From the NCBI GenBank assembly GCA_018263005.1, contig JADFDH010000002.1, forward strand, positions 248,001 through 312,000: a DNA stretch of 64,000 nt, read 5' to 3'. Below the pieces are notes generated by a model. The model saw only the letters and a program-made list of their open reading frames with translations. It was not told the DNA's origin and did no database searches. Origin of the DNA: Methanobacterium sp. Lineage in GTDB: Archaea; Methanobacteriota; Methanobacteria; Methanobacteriales; Methanobacteriaceae. The first letter of the stretch is position 1. The number at the start of each line of letters is the position of its first letter. Positions 1 to 9,911 of this stretch are shown here, one piece after another. Made by a program: the position numbers and the translations under genes.

Positions 1-128
1 AGATTAAGAGTCGAGTAATGGTATACAGATAAACAATAGTTTTAATATAAAGTTCTGATAAACCATTATCCATTATTATTATCAATATTTAAAATTTCCA
101 GCCTAATGATTAATGAGAGGTATCACGA

Positions 129-3100
129 ATGTCCGAACTTTCCAAGGTGGACATATACAAACAAATTAATGTTCTAAGGCAAAACTTGCTGGATCTGACT
201 ATGCGCAACCAGCTTCTGAACTTCCGCCCCAGAACCATGACCGTTGAAGTACAAGAAGGAGATCTTGAAGAAATATACGACCGGCTTGTTCTGAAAAAAA
301 GTAAAAAGAAGCTACTACAATTCATCTCTCGAACTGATTCACTAGAGCATGAAGATGAATCAAATTTTGAAAAATCTGATGAAAAACAGACAGAGCTTCC
401 CCATAAAGAAGAATCAGAAGTTTCAAGAAAGGGCCATGAAAAAAATCCATCATCAGATAATCGAGAAGATGATAGAAATCTCAAACCTGAAAGTGAAGAT
501 CAAGTAATAAATAATACAGCACACCCCACAGAAGGCCAAATATCCCTAAAAATTAATGATAATACTATAAATGGATCCTCTTCTACTGAGGATGCATTGA
601 ATGATGGAGAAAATTCATTACTATGGGATTCACCCGCCCCTGACCAGGAAACTCTCCAAAAAAATAAAGAGATAATATTAAGTACTGATTTAACTGGTTC
701 AGAGCTTCAAAGACGTCTTTTTTATATTAATCAACGCGCAAGATCCATGATGGAAGAACAGGGTTATAATATTCTCTACCTAGCATTGGGATTCCTCAAA
801 TGGCAGGAAGAAAATGGAAATACTGATTTTAGAGAAGCTCCTTTAATACTTATTCCTGTAGAACTAGAAAGAAAAAGAGTAAAGGGCTCATTTAAACTTC
901 GTTGGACGGGCGAAGATATAATTCCAAATATTTCCCTACAATCAAAATTAATCGAACAGGGAATCGAAATACCTGATTTTAAAATGCCCCGTACTAAAGA
1001 AGGTGTGACTGAATATCTGGAAAATGTTAAAAAATCCATTTCATTGGAGTCATCTTGGGAAATTAAGGATAAAATTTTCTTAGGTTTTTTTAGTTTCACC
1101 AAATTCGTGATGTATAAGGACCTTGAACCCTCCAGCTGGCCTGAAGATATGCCCCTGGAAGAAAACCCTCTAATAAAAGCCATATTTGATCCAGCAGATG
1201 AAGAATTGGGCCAGGGATTCCAAGAGAACCAAGTCGATGAGAAACTATCATCAGGCGAAGTGTATCATGTGATGGATGCTGACTCATCTCAGATTGCAGT
1301 TATAGAGGATGTAAAAAGTGGAAGAGATCTGGTAGTAGAGGGACCACCCGGAACTGGTAAATCACAGACAATAGTAAACCTGATAGCAGAATTACTGGCC
1401 CGAGGTAACACAGTACTATTTGTAAGTGAGAAAATGGCAGCATTAGAAGTGGTTAAGGACCGTCTGGATAGTGTGGGCTTAGGAGAATTCTGTCTGGAAT
1501 TGCACAGCCGTAAATCTAATAAGAAAGAGGTACTGGATAAGCTGGAAAGCGTCCTAAGAAACACCAAACCAGTTGAATTATCCATAGATAACGATTTAAA
1601 CACCATAGAAGAGTTAAAATCTAATCTAAATCAATATGTATCACTTTTACACTCCCCTTATGAAAAAATTAAATGGACTCCCTATCAGATTTTTGGTGTA
1701 AAGGAAAAATCCTTGAAATATTTTGAAAGATCACAGTCCAAAATGCCCCGTTTTACCATTGAAAATGTAGATTTATGCACTTTAAGTCATTGGCAACGTT
1801 CAGTTAATAAATTCAAAGAATTAGCTGAATTATATAATCTAGTAAAACCCGTTTCCCAAAATCCATGGAAATTAACCCAACCAGATCCCATATTACCAGC
1901 AGAAGAAGAAGAAATTGAAACCTTACTAGTTAATGCCTTATCAATTTTTGATAACTTAAATAAGAAATCCAAAAAATTATCTAAAATATCCGGAGTAAAC
2001 ATACCTCAAACCCTCGAGGAAATGGAACATCTAATAGCTGCCGTGGAAATAATATCATCATTTCCCTCCCTAGAAAGAGACATAATACTTAATCCAAGTT
2101 GGGATTACGATAAATTACAAGTATACCAATTGATAAAAAGCCTGAAAGAATATAAATCCCATACCAAAGAATTAAAACACTTTAAAAAGGATGTTTTAGA
2201 CGAAGATATTAAAAAATTACAGATAGAATTCCAGGAACAGAAGAAAAAACTCCTTAAATTTCTAAGTGGAGATTTCAAGAAGATTAAGAAAAAAATCAAC
2301 AAGATATACTTGGGAAACCCTCCAGAAAATGATGAAAAAATAATGGAAGATTTAAAACACCTGAGAAGATGCCAGGAACTGCTAAAAGATATTAAATCCC
2401 AAGATGAAAGGGCAAAATCACTTTTTGGATCACACTGGAAAGCAGAAAATAGTCAGGCAGAAAACCTGAAAACAATCTCCGAATGGATCCTTAAATTTAG
2501 AAAAGCTTTAAAAGAAGGAAAAATTGATGAAAAAACTCTGATCATACTGGACTCCATCGAACAAAAGGAAATTAAACAAATAACCGATGAAATGCACCAA
2601 GATTATCATGAAATTCTCAACATCATTAAACAATTGGATGGATACTTACACTTCAAAACCAACTCATTATGGAAAAAAGAATTAATCAATACCATTATCA
2701 GTGCATTAAGACATGAAATGTTCCGACTAAAAGAATCTATGAATTATTTACAGAATTGGTCCCGATACAGTTCCTCACGTGCGGAATGTGTGGATTCTGT
2801 AGGGCCTAAACTCGTGAAAATAATTGATGAAGACCAGATCGAATCTACAGACATCATTCCCTGCCTGGAAGGTAACTTCGCAGACGCTTTACTGCGCGAT
2901 CTATTTTTAAAAGAGCCATTAATCTCTCGTTTTGTAGGAGATGTGCATCAGAAGAGGATTGAAGAATTCCAGGAACTGGACACCAAAATCATAAAACTGA
3001 ACCGGTTCAGAATAGCAGAAAATCTCTACAAAAACCAACCATCTCTTACCAGTAATGCATCACCCCGATCAGAACTAGGGGTTCTAAAAAGCGAATTCTC

Positions 3101-5126
3101 TAGGAAAAGAGGGCACATGCCCATAAGAAAACTATTATCAATATGCGGTGGCGTTATCCAAAGTATAAAGCCTTGTTTTATGATGAGCCCCCTATCCATA
3201 GCCCAGTATCTGGAACCACATAGTGTGAAAAACCTAAGATTCGATTATGTGATCTTCGACGAAGCCAGCCAAGTGAAACCTGAAGACGCATTAGGAGCAC
3301 TTTTAAGAGCTAAATATGCTGTTATAATGGGAGACACCCGTCAACTACCCCCAACTACTTTTTTTGATATCCTTATCGATGTGGATAGCGACGATTATGA
3401 TCTGGCGGTTCTGGCAGATATGGAAAGCATTCTACACCTAACTAAGAGAAGCTTCCCCTCAAAAATGTTAAGATGGCATTATAGAAGCCGACATGAATCA
3501 CTCATCGCTGTTTCCAACCAGGAATTCTACGACGACCACCTTCTGATCTACCCCTCACCCAGTCAGGAAGCAGATGACTTGGGATTGAAATTAATACATT
3601 TACCAGAAACAGTTTATGACAGGGGAAAAACAGCAACTAATCTTTTAGAAGCTAAAGAAGTTATAAAAACAGTTTTCCATCATTATCAGAAGTACGATGA
3701 TAAAAAAAGTCTAGGAGTCGGGACCTTCAATGTACGCCAGCAACAGGCCATACTGGAAGAGCTGGAACTGCAATTGAAATTAAACCCAAAAATGGAAAAA
3801 TATTTCAAACATGACCAAGAGGAACATTTCTTTGTCAAAAACCTGGAAACAATACAGGGAGACGAAAGAGACGTCATATTAGTTAGTGTAGGTTACGGTT
3901 TTGACTCTGAGGGGCGTTTAAGTCATAATTTCGGACCGATAAACCAGGATGGGGGAGAAAGACGTTTGAACGTCTTATTAACCCGGGCCCGGGAGAAATG
4001 TGTTCTTTTCAGTAACTTCAGAGGTCGAGATTTGAAACTCACTTCCAGCTCACCCTTTGGCCTTCGTGCCCTGAAAGTATTCTTGGAATACGCTGAAAAT
4101 AAAACCCTAGAACAGGCAGATAAATTTATAGAGAGTAATGATAATGCATTTGAAGATGCCATATACGAATTTTTAACTGAACACGGATACCAAGTCCATA
4201 CTCAGGTGGGTTGTGCCGGATTCCGCATAGACCTGGCCATATTAGATCCGGAATATCCTGGACGTTACCTACTGGGAATAGCTTGCGATGGACCAATGTA
4301 TCAGTCCAGCAGGGTGGCCCGGGATCGGGACCGGCTGAGACAGCAAATATTGAATGGGTTAGGCTGGCGTTTCATCAGGCTATGGTCACCAGATTGGTAC
4401 CGAAGCCGTTCGGATGTACAAAAACGCTTATTAGGATTATTAGAAGAGTTATTAGCAGAAGAAAGGGGTGAAGAAGAATTCATCCCACCAGTTATAGAAG
4501 AAGAAGTTGAAATCGAAGAAGAAATATTACCAACCACTCGAGATATAATTGAAGATAAAGAAATATCATCATCTCCTGTAGATGAGATTTCAGAATATAA
4601 AACTTGTGAACTGGATATCGAAATTTCAGGAGAACTTCATAATCAGCCAGTGGGGGACGTTGCCCATGCTGTGATCGATGTAGTGGAGATTGAAGGCCCA
4701 ATACACTATGATGAGGTTGTTAAGCGGATACGTACCTACTGGGGGCTAAGCAGGGCAGGACGTCGTGTTCAGTCTATTATGAAAGAAGCAGTCCAACTGG
4801 CTTTGATGGATGGTAAGATAACTCGGAAGGGAGACTTTTTATACTACAAAGATGCCCCTGTTGTGGTACGGCGTCGTACAGGCAAACCCCCAGCCAAGAT
4901 GGATCTAATCAGTGAAGAAGAGATTGGTGCAGCTGTTTTTATGGTTCTTGAATCTCAGTACGCTACCGAACCAGATGAACTGACACGCGAAGTTTCCAGG
5001 ATTTTTGGAGGAAAAATAGCCCGCGGACCAGCTGTAAAAAGGACAAATAAAGTTATTAACAGTTTAATTAGTAAGGGTCTGGTGGAAAGAAGACCAGATG
5101 GAATGGTGGATTTGATTAGAAATTAA
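129..5126 (+). CDS. DUF4011 superfamily I helicase with C-terminal nuclease (Hhe-type)
   Basis: A 1665-aa protein with an SF1 helicase core: Walker A GPPGTGKS at residues 405-412, the DEAS box near 1044, GDTRQLPPT, the RSRHESL segment, QGDERDV and the arginine-finger segment NVLLTRARE. An N-terminal DUF4011-like region precedes it, and a long helical, coiled-coil-prone insertion (about residues 590-960) splits the core. After the helicase comes a Vsr/MTES_1575-like nuclease fold (about 1340-1430) with FRIDLAI and IACDG acidic positions, then a DUF3320-like tail. This order is that of Hhe, a single-gene antiphage helicase-nuclease known from bacteria. The start is ATG with GAGAGG at 115-120. 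It stands alone; no methylase or other defence gene adjoins it. Defence function is inferred from architecture only. Confidence 0.88.
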   Translation: MSELSKVDIYKQINVLRQNLLDLTMRNQLLNFRPRTMTVEVQEGDLEEIYDRLVLKKSKKKLLQFISRTDSLEHEDESNFEKSDEKQTELPHKEESEVSRKGHEKNPSSDNREDDRNLKPESEDQVINNTAHPTEGQISLKINDNTINGSSSTEDALNDGENSLLWDSPAPDQETLQKNKEIILSTDLTGSELQRRLFYINQRARSMMEEQGYNILYLALGFLKWQEENGNTDFREAPLILIPVELERKRVKGSFKLRWTGEDIIPNISLQSKLIEQGIEIPDFKMPRTKEGVTEYLENVKKSISLESSWEIKDKIFLGFFSFTKFVMYKDLEPSSWPEDMPLEENPLIKAIFDPADEELGQGFQENQVDEKLSSGEVYHVMDADSSQIAVIEDVKSGRDLVVEGPPGTGKSQTIVNLIAELLARGNTVLFVSEKMAALEVVKDRLDSVGLGEFCLELHSRKSNKKEVLDKLESVLRNTKPVELSIDNDLNTIEELKSNLNQYVSLLHSPYEKIKWTPYQIFGVKEKSLKYFERSQSKMPRFTIENVDLCTLSHWQRSVNKFKELAELYNLVKPVSQNPWKLTQPDPILPAEEEEIETLLVNALSIFDNLNKKSKKLSKISGVNIPQTLEEMEHLIAAVEIISSFPSLERDIILNPSWDYDKLQVYQLIKSLKEYKSHTKELKHFKKDVLDEDIKKLQIEFQEQKKKLLKFLSGDFKKIKKKINKIYLGNPPENDEKIMEDLKHLRRCQELLKDIKSQDERAKSLFGSHWKAENSQAENLKTISEWILKFRKALKEGKIDEKTLIILDSIEQKEIKQITDEMHQDYHEILNIIKQLDGYLHFKTNSLWKKELINTIISALRHEMFRLKESMNYLQNWSRYSSSRAECVDSVGPKLVKIIDEDQIESTDIIPCLEGNFADALLRDLFLKEPLISRFVGDVHQKRIEEFQELDTKIIKLNRFRIAENLYKNQPSLTSNASPRSELGVLKSEFSRKRGHMPIRKLLSICGGVIQSIKPCFMMSPLSIAQYLEPHSVKNLRFDYVIFDEASQVKPEDALGALLRAKYAVIMGDTRQLPPTTFFDILIDVDSDDYDLAVLADMESILHLTKRSFPSKMLRWHYRSRHESLIAVSNQEFYDDHLLIYPSPSQEADDLGLKLIHLPETVYDRGKTATNLLEAKEVIKTVFHHYQKYDDKKSLGVGTFNVRQQQAILEELELQLKLNPKMEKYFKHDQEEHFFVKNLETIQGDERDVILVSVGYGFDSEGRLSHNFGPINQDGGERRLNVLLTRAREKCVLFSNFRGRDLKLTSSSPFGLRALKVFLEYAENKTLEQADKFIESNDNAFEDAIYEFLTEHGYQVHTQVGCAGFRIDLAILDPEYPGRYLLGIACDGPMYQSSRVARDRDRLRQQILNGLGWRFIRLWSPDWYRSRSDVQKRLLGLLEELLAEERGEEEFIPPVIEEEVEIEEEILPTTRDIIEDKEISSSPVDEISEYKTCELDIEISGELHNQPVGDVAHAVIDVVEIEGPIHYDEVVKRIRTYWGLSRAGRRVQSIMKEAVQLALMDGKITRKGDFLYYKDAPVVVRRRTGKPPAKMDLISEEEIGAAVFMVLESQYATEPDELTREVSRIFGGKIARGPAVKRTNKVINSLISKGLVERRPDGMVDLIRN

Positions 5127-5173
5127 CTCTAAATTAGCCTTATTATATACTTATAATCAATATAGACCCATAT

Positions 5174-5764
5174 CTATTGAAATGGTGTTTTATTTTCAGC
5201 CACTGCCTTAGTCGATTTTTCTATTCTCTTCATGCGTGTTTCCTGTCTTTTAGCTGTGGCGATCCAATATAGAATTTGTTTTTTATCTGAATTGCCCATT
5301 TCTTGAAAATTCTCTATAGCCGTCTTTTCATTTTCTAATGCCGATTTTAAATCCACAGGAATAACCATGTTTTCTATATCATCCAGGAAAGCCCATGAAC
5401 CATCTTTTTTAGCAATTTCCACCTTTTTAAGCCCTGCTGGTTGCATCAACCCATCTTTCATTAGTTTACTGATCCTTTCTTTATTTAATTTGGACCAGTG
5501 ACTGCCTGGTTTTCTGGGGGTGAAAACCTGCATGTATCTTTCATCATCCAGGGCATTGACTTTGCTATCGATCCATCCGAAGCTTAAGGCTTCTTCTACA
5601 GCATCGTCATAGGATACTGATTTGTTTTTTGAGTTCTTCTTATGATATATCAACCATATACCTGGAGAAGTTTCATGGTTATCCATAAGCCACTGATGCC
5701 ACTGCTTCCGGTCTGGGGCGTAGAATCTATCTAATTTATCCAGGTAAGATTTGGAGGGAGACAT
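5174..5764 (-). CDS. YdeI/OmpD-associated family protein
   Basis: The 196-aa product has the features of the YdeI/OmdA family: an N-terminal DKLDRFYAPDRKQWHQWL segment, the SFGWIDSKV core and the FTPRKPGSHWSKLN motif, followed by a helical C-terminal domain ending in a basic stretch (AKRQETRMKRI). Family members are small soluble proteins linked in some bacteria to bacteriocin protection or peptide resistance; the molecular role is not known. The gene converges on the helicase gene, with 47 bases between the two stops. No clear Shine-Dalgarno site precedes the ATG at 5764, so the start is the least certain part. Confidence 0.85.
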   Translation of the reverse strand: MSPSKSYLDKLDRFYAPDRKQWHQWLMDNHETSPGIWLIYHKKNSKNKSVSYDDAVEEALSFGWIDSKVNALDDERYMQVFTPRKPGSHWSKLNKERISKLMKDGLMQPAGLKKVEIAKKDGSWAFLDDIENMVIPVDLKSALENEKTAIENFQEMGNSDKKQILYWIATAKRQETRMKRIEKSTKAVAENKTPFQ

Positions 5765-5841
5765 ACATTAAATATTATGGTTAGATTATGATGATATTTT
5801 TTTTGAAAACGTAAAATGTAGGTAGTGAAAATTAGTAAATG

Positions 5842-5917
<76 letters not shown>

Positions 5918-5950
5918 ATTTAGAAAAGATTCTAATAAGTTTTTTTTTGT

Positions 5951-5960
5951 TTATGATATA
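5951..5960 (-). promoter_or_regulatory. candidate TATA box of tRNA-Arg
   Basis: Read on the minus strand, TATATCATAA lies 34-43 bases before the mature tRNA 5' end. That suits an archaeal TATA box if transcription begins some 8-12 bases upstream of the tRNA. The call rests on position and AT composition only. Confidence 0.35.
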
Positions 5961-6021
5961 TTCAATACAAATAGCTGTTGGTTCATTGTAATTAAATTTA
6001 TTGAAAAAAAAAGATTTTCTA

Positions 6022-6621
6022 TCAATTCTCATAACAAGGTATGCAGACAATTTTTCCATCTTTAACCCGGGCCCGGTGCTCAGAAAACAGATCACCACAT
6101 TCCTTGCATTTAATTGTTTGGTATATTCTGGCCTTTTCTGGTGGTTCCATTTCTACTTTTTCCATTTTAAACAGTTCTTCTCCAGGCATTTCTAAGATTT
6201 TTCTATTTAAAACATCCTTCTGTTTTTCAAATTCCTTTTTATCCGCTTCATCAGCTTTGCTAGAGAACGCCTTCATTCTGGCTTCATGAAAATGAGGATT
6301 TATAGTTTCTAGATCTAGTTTTAATGATATTTTTATGGCATTTCCTGTATTCCGGTTCAGAAATGTGTATACCTGCTTCCCATAATCCTTAAATATTAAG
6401 TTGCCTTTACCCATGGTGCAGCCGGTCACTACTTGGATGGCATCTACACTGCAGCTGTTATTTTCCACTATCGCCAAGAACTCCTCATCCACTGCTTTCT
6501 TAGTACTAAGTTTTTCAATGGCCATTTCACCCACCCGATATCCTATGGCCGTCCCGAGGCACTCATGTCCGTGGAATTCTGTTATTTTCGGGTAATCAGG
6601 TAATTGTTTTGATTTTTTCAT
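6022..6621 (-). CDS. FmdE family protein (formylmethanofuran dehydrogenase subunit E-like)
   Basis: The 199-aa product carries the FmdE domain with FHGHECLGTAIGYRVG near the N-terminus and the NNSCSVDAIQVVTGCTMGKG cysteine segment. At the C-terminus is a zinc ribbon (CKECG...CIPCY). FmdE proteins co-purify with or resemble a subunit of tungsten/molybdenum formylmethanofuran dehydrogenase, the first enzyme of methanogenesis from CO2. No other fmd/fwd gene lies nearby, so this is an orphan member whose partner cannot be deduced here. The start ATG at 6621 has AAGGTGA seven bases upstream. Confidence 0.92.
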   Translation of the reverse strand: MKKSKQLPDYPKITEFHGHECLGTAIGYRVGEMAIEKLSTKKAVDEEFLAIVENNSCSVDAIQVVTGCTMGKGNLIFKDYGKQVYTFLNRNTGNAIKISLKLDLETINPHFHEARMKAFSSKADEADKKEFEKQKDVLNRKILEMPGEELFKMEKVEMEPPEKARIYQTIKCKECGDLFSEHRARVKDGKIVCIPCYEN

Positions 6622-6646
6622 TTTTTTTCACCTTATGTATTATACT

Positions 6647-8305
6647 CTAAATTTTCTTGTAACGAAGGATATATATTATTAGACTTACTCCGAGCACTCC
6701 ACTTGCTGCAAATCCTAAAAAGCCCAGTAAAGGCATATCCCATATCATAGGGCCTTTATTGATCTGTATTATCCAGGAGGAACCAATCAGGAGTGCTGCT
6801 ATTATGATGGCCACTGATAGTTTGTTACTGGTTCTTTCCATATCTTCTGCCAGATCTTGGGAGTATTTAACCTTTATCTCACCACTTTCTACTTTTGAAA
6901 CCAATCTGTTGACGTTGCGTGGTAAATTCTTTACCAGATGTTCAAATTCAAATATGTTTTCTCGTAGTATATCAGAGAGATTTTGGGGGTTGAACTTTTT
7001 TAGTAGGATTTTCTTTACCATGGGTTTGAACAGGGCAGTTGCATCCAGTTCCTCATCTAAAGAATAAGCTACCTCCTCAATTATTGTAACACCTCTGGTT
7101 ATAAGGGTGAATTCGGGGGGGATTCTGGCTTGGTATTTGGCAATTAGAGGGACTGCTAATTGACTTAGAATTTCCCCTACCTTGATTTCCTTCAAGCTCG
7201 CTCCATAGTAACGGTCCAGAATATCCATAATATCTCTTTTTAGCGGGATTCTATCAGTGGAATCTTCTATGATGCCCATGTAAATGAGTTGATCGATGAC
7301 AGCTTCTGAATTGTAACTCATAACTTGGATGAAAAGCTCTCCTAGATTCTGTCTAAATTCGTTGTCTATTCTGCCCATCATTCCAAAATCTATGTAACAA
7401 AGCACATTATCTTCTAAAACGTATAGATTTCCAGGATGAGGGTCTGCATGGAAAAATCCGTCTATTAATATTTGTTGGAAGTAAGATTTAGCTACTTTTT
7501 CTGCTAATAATTTAGCATCGAAGAATTCTGGTGATTCCATCACCTTTCCCATCTTTGTCCCCTGGATAAATTCCATGGTTAAAACTAGAGAAGTTGAATA
7601 ATCCTGGTAGATTGCTGGTGCGCTTATACTTTTATTATCTGCAAAATTTGCCAGGAAGTTGATGGTGTTTCTGGCTTCCAGCTTGTAATCCATCTCTTTA
7701 TGGATGGATTTATCGAACTCACATACCACCTCAGGTATATTATAAATTTTCAAACTGGAAACCCTTTTATCTACTAATTCTGCTAAATGATACATTATAT
7801 TAATATCCTTCTCCACTATTTCCTGGATTCCTGGCCTTTGTACTTTAACTGCAACTTGAGTACCATCTGGCAGAATAGCACGATGTACCTGACCTATTGA
7901 TGCTGCTGCTAGCTGTTTTTCTTCGAAAGATTGGAAAACATCATTTAAGGGTTTTCTTAACTCCTGTTCCACGATGCTCTTAACAGTTTTAAAGTCAATA
8001 GGAACATTATCATCCTGGAGTTTAGTGAATTCAAGAGCCATTTCCTGCCCAACTAAATCTGGTCTGGTACTCATCATCTGCCCTAACTTAACAAAAGTGG
8101 GCCCTAATTCCTCAAAAACTTTTCTTAATCTTTCCGGGGCAGTTTCATCTATATCCACTGTAGAATCATATTTGCGAAGTATACTTCCCCAGCGGGAGCC
8201 TTTCAAATCCAATTCACCCACTAGATTATCAAAATTATATTTAATCAGTAATTGGATGATCTCTTTTAGACGTGGATAATCTACCTTTCTTCTGTTAAAC
8301 ATCAT
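6647..8305 (-). CDS. ABC1/AarF/UbiB family protein kinase-like protein
   Basis: A 552-aa atypical kinase of the ABC1/UbiB family. Visible landmarks are the KxGQ-type segment FVKLGQMMSTRPDLV, the AAASIGQVHRA loop replacing a normal P-loop, VAVKVQRP with the ATP-binding lysine, FFHADPHPGNLY as catalytic loop and CYIDFGMMG as metal-binding loop. Two hydrophobic segments close the C-terminus (about residues 495-548), as in membrane-associated members. Bacterial and mitochondrial relatives support ubiquinone synthesis; methanogens lack ubiquinone, so the substrate is open and some role in isoprenoid lipid or cofactor handling is only a guess. It is followed by the FmdE-like gene on the same strand, 25 bases away, so the two may be cotranscribed. 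Confidence 0.93.
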   Translation of the reverse strand: MMFNRRKVDYPRLKEIIQLLIKYNFDNLVGELDLKGSRWGSILRKYDSTVDIDETAPERLRKVFEELGPTFVKLGQMMSTRPDLVGQEMALEFTKLQDDNVPIDFKTVKSIVEQELRKPLNDVFQSFEEKQLAAASIGQVHRAILPDGTQVAVKVQRPGIQEIVEKDINIMYHLAELVDKRVSSLKIYNIPEVVCEFDKSIHKEMDYKLEARNTINFLANFADNKSISAPAIYQDYSTSLVLTMEFIQGTKMGKVMESPEFFDAKLLAEKVAKSYFQQILIDGFFHADPHPGNLYVLEDNVLCYIDFGMMGRIDNEFRQNLGELFIQVMSYNSEAVIDQLIYMGIIEDSTDRIPLKRDIMDILDRYYGASLKEIKVGEILSQLAVPLIAKYQARIPPEFTLITRGVTIIEEVAYSLDEELDATALFKPMVKKILLKKFNPQNLSDILRENIFEFEHLVKNLPRNVNRLVSKVESGEIKVKYSQDLAEDMERTSNKLSVAIIIAALLIGSSWIIQINKGPMIWDMPLLGFLGFAASGVLGVSLIIYILRYKKI

Positions 8306-8494
8306 AAAAACCGTGCTCTTATTTAAATCCCCTATTTTCTTATTACTTTTTTCTTTAACATTTAATTTAATATTTTTTAAATGGATTTTTTTAAGTCCAG
8401 ATGTTCAGTATCAATTTTATAAAAGAGAATTTTTAAATGATGGTAACGTTTACAATTAATAGATTGTTGGAAAAATTTTAAGGAAATTTATTAT

Positions 8495-9319
8495 ATGTTG
8501 GCTAAAAGAATTATCCCCTGTCTGGATTGTGATTTAAACATCCCCCATGGCAGGGTGGTGAAAGGAGTAGAATTTAAACAAATCCGCTACGCTGGAGAAC
8601 CCGTAGAGCTGGCCACCCGTTACTATGAGGATGGTGCTGATGAAATAGTTTTTTTAGATATCACCGCGTCTCATGAAAGAAGAGAGACCATGGCCCATGT
8701 TATAGAGGCCACCACTGAAAACGTGTTCGTCCCCATCTGTGTGGGTGGGGGCATTCGTAAACCAGCAGACTATGTTAATATGCTTAAAGCCGGTGCAGAT
8801 AAATGTTCTACCAACACCGCCGCCATACATAATCCTCAACTTATAAATGAGGCTTCTGAGATAGTTGGTTCCCAGGCTTGCGTTATAGGAATCGATGCTA
8901 AACGACGTTATGTGGATAACCCTCGAGAGAACTCTGATAAAATTGTTGTTGAAACTGAAAAGGGTTACTGCTGGTATGATTGCAGTATATATGGTGGTCG
9001 GGAGTTTACAGGGATTGATGCCCTAGCATGGGCAGTTGAATGTCAGGAAAGAGGTGCGGGTGAGATTTTACTTACTTCTATGGATCGGGACGGGACTAAA
9101 GACGGTTATGATATTCCTTTAACCAGAACTATTAGTGAGATGCTAGATATTCCAGTTATTGCCTCGGGCGGTGTAGGTAATCCGGAGCATATCTATGAAG
9201 CTTTCGAGTATGGCAAAGCAGATGCCGCCCTAGCTGCTAGTATTTTTCACTTTAATGAATATCCTGTACCAATGGTGAAGCAGTTCTTGAAGGAGAAGAA
9301 CATATCAGTTCGACTGTAA
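8495..9319 (+). CDS. hisF: imidazole glycerol phosphate synthase subunit HisF
   Basis: A 274-aa TIM-barrel cyclase of histidine biosynthesis that turns PRFAR plus ammonia from HisH into imidazole glycerol phosphate and AICAR. The N-terminal IIPCLDCDL holds the catalytic aspartate, the second catalytic aspartate is in SMDRDGTKDGYD, and phosphate-binding glycines are in VGGGIRKPADY and ASGGVGNPEH. The protein is somewhat longer than most bacterial HisF (about 255 aa) through a loop near residues 145-165. The start ATG follows AAGGAAAT. No other his gene is in the window. Confidence 0.97.
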   Translation: MLAKRIIPCLDCDLNIPHGRVVKGVEFKQIRYAGEPVELATRYYEDGADEIVFLDITASHERRETMAHVIEATTENVFVPICVGGGIRKPADYVNMLKAGADKCSTNTAAIHNPQLINEASEIVGSQACVIGIDAKRRYVDNPRENSDKIVVETEKGYCWYDCSIYGGREFTGIDALAWAVECQERGAGEILLTSMDRDGTKDGYDIPLTRTISEMLDIPVIASGGVGNPEHIYEAFEYGKADAALAASIFHFNEYPVPMVKQFLKEKNISVRL

Positions 9320-9419
9320 ATAGGTCAAAATTGAAAAAAATCTTGAAGGAATAATATTGAAATTTCGATTAACATTCCACGAATTTGGTTATTGAATTAA
9401 TGAGTCGGCGGGAAAAATA

Positions 9420-9911
9420 TTGCAGAGAAGAAAACACATTTTTCTGGATGATAAAATAAAAGCAGAGCGTTTAGAAAGGAAAATCAAAAAATATGAGAGA
9501 TTTAAATCTCACAGGGAAAAAACAGTTGAAGAAGATTTCCGTCTGAAGGAAAAATTCGCTTTATTAAGTATCGTTGCCAGTAACTTCATGATGACTGGCC
9601 ACAGCCCCACCATGGTACTGACCAAAAAAGAGGAAGGAGATGAAGTTTTAATGCCGGTAGGTGGCGGACAAAAAGACCGGGCCCGTGAAATCATCTCAAA
9701 AATCGATTTCAGAAAGCTGTACCGAGGAGGTAAAGGTCGAAAAACAGACCCCCTGATGATCATAACAGCCATTTGTATGTACGTCATGCGGCAAGATAAC
9801 CCACGAAGGGGAGATATAAGGTATTCTAACGATTTTATTAGGAAAGTAGGTGTAACAAAGCAAATATACAATAATATAAGTCAAAAACTCGATGCATACT
9901 TGGAAATATAA
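9420..9911 (+). CDS. uncharacterized protein with TFB/cyclin-like C-terminal segment
   Basis: A 163-aa protein beginning at a TTG, with no strong Shine-Dalgarno site, so the start is tentative. The first 50 residues are very basic and helical. The last third has PLMIITAICMYVMRQ, then SNDFIRKVGVTKQIYNNI, which in spacing and hydrophobic pattern resembles the second cyclin repeat of archaeal transcription factor B (SPAAL..AA..Y...GVTEVTIRNRY). A TFB-related or DNA-binding role is an inference from that resemblance. The N-terminal zinc ribbon and first repeat of TFB are absent. Confidence 0.6.
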   Translation: MQRRKHIFLDDKIKAERLERKIKKYERFKSHREKTVEEDFRLKEKFALLSIVASNFMMTGHSPTMVLTKKEEGDEVLMPVGGGQKDRAREIISKIDFRKLYRGGKGRKTDPLMIITAICMYVMRQDNPRRGDIRYSNDFIRKVGVTKQIYNNISQKLDAYLEI

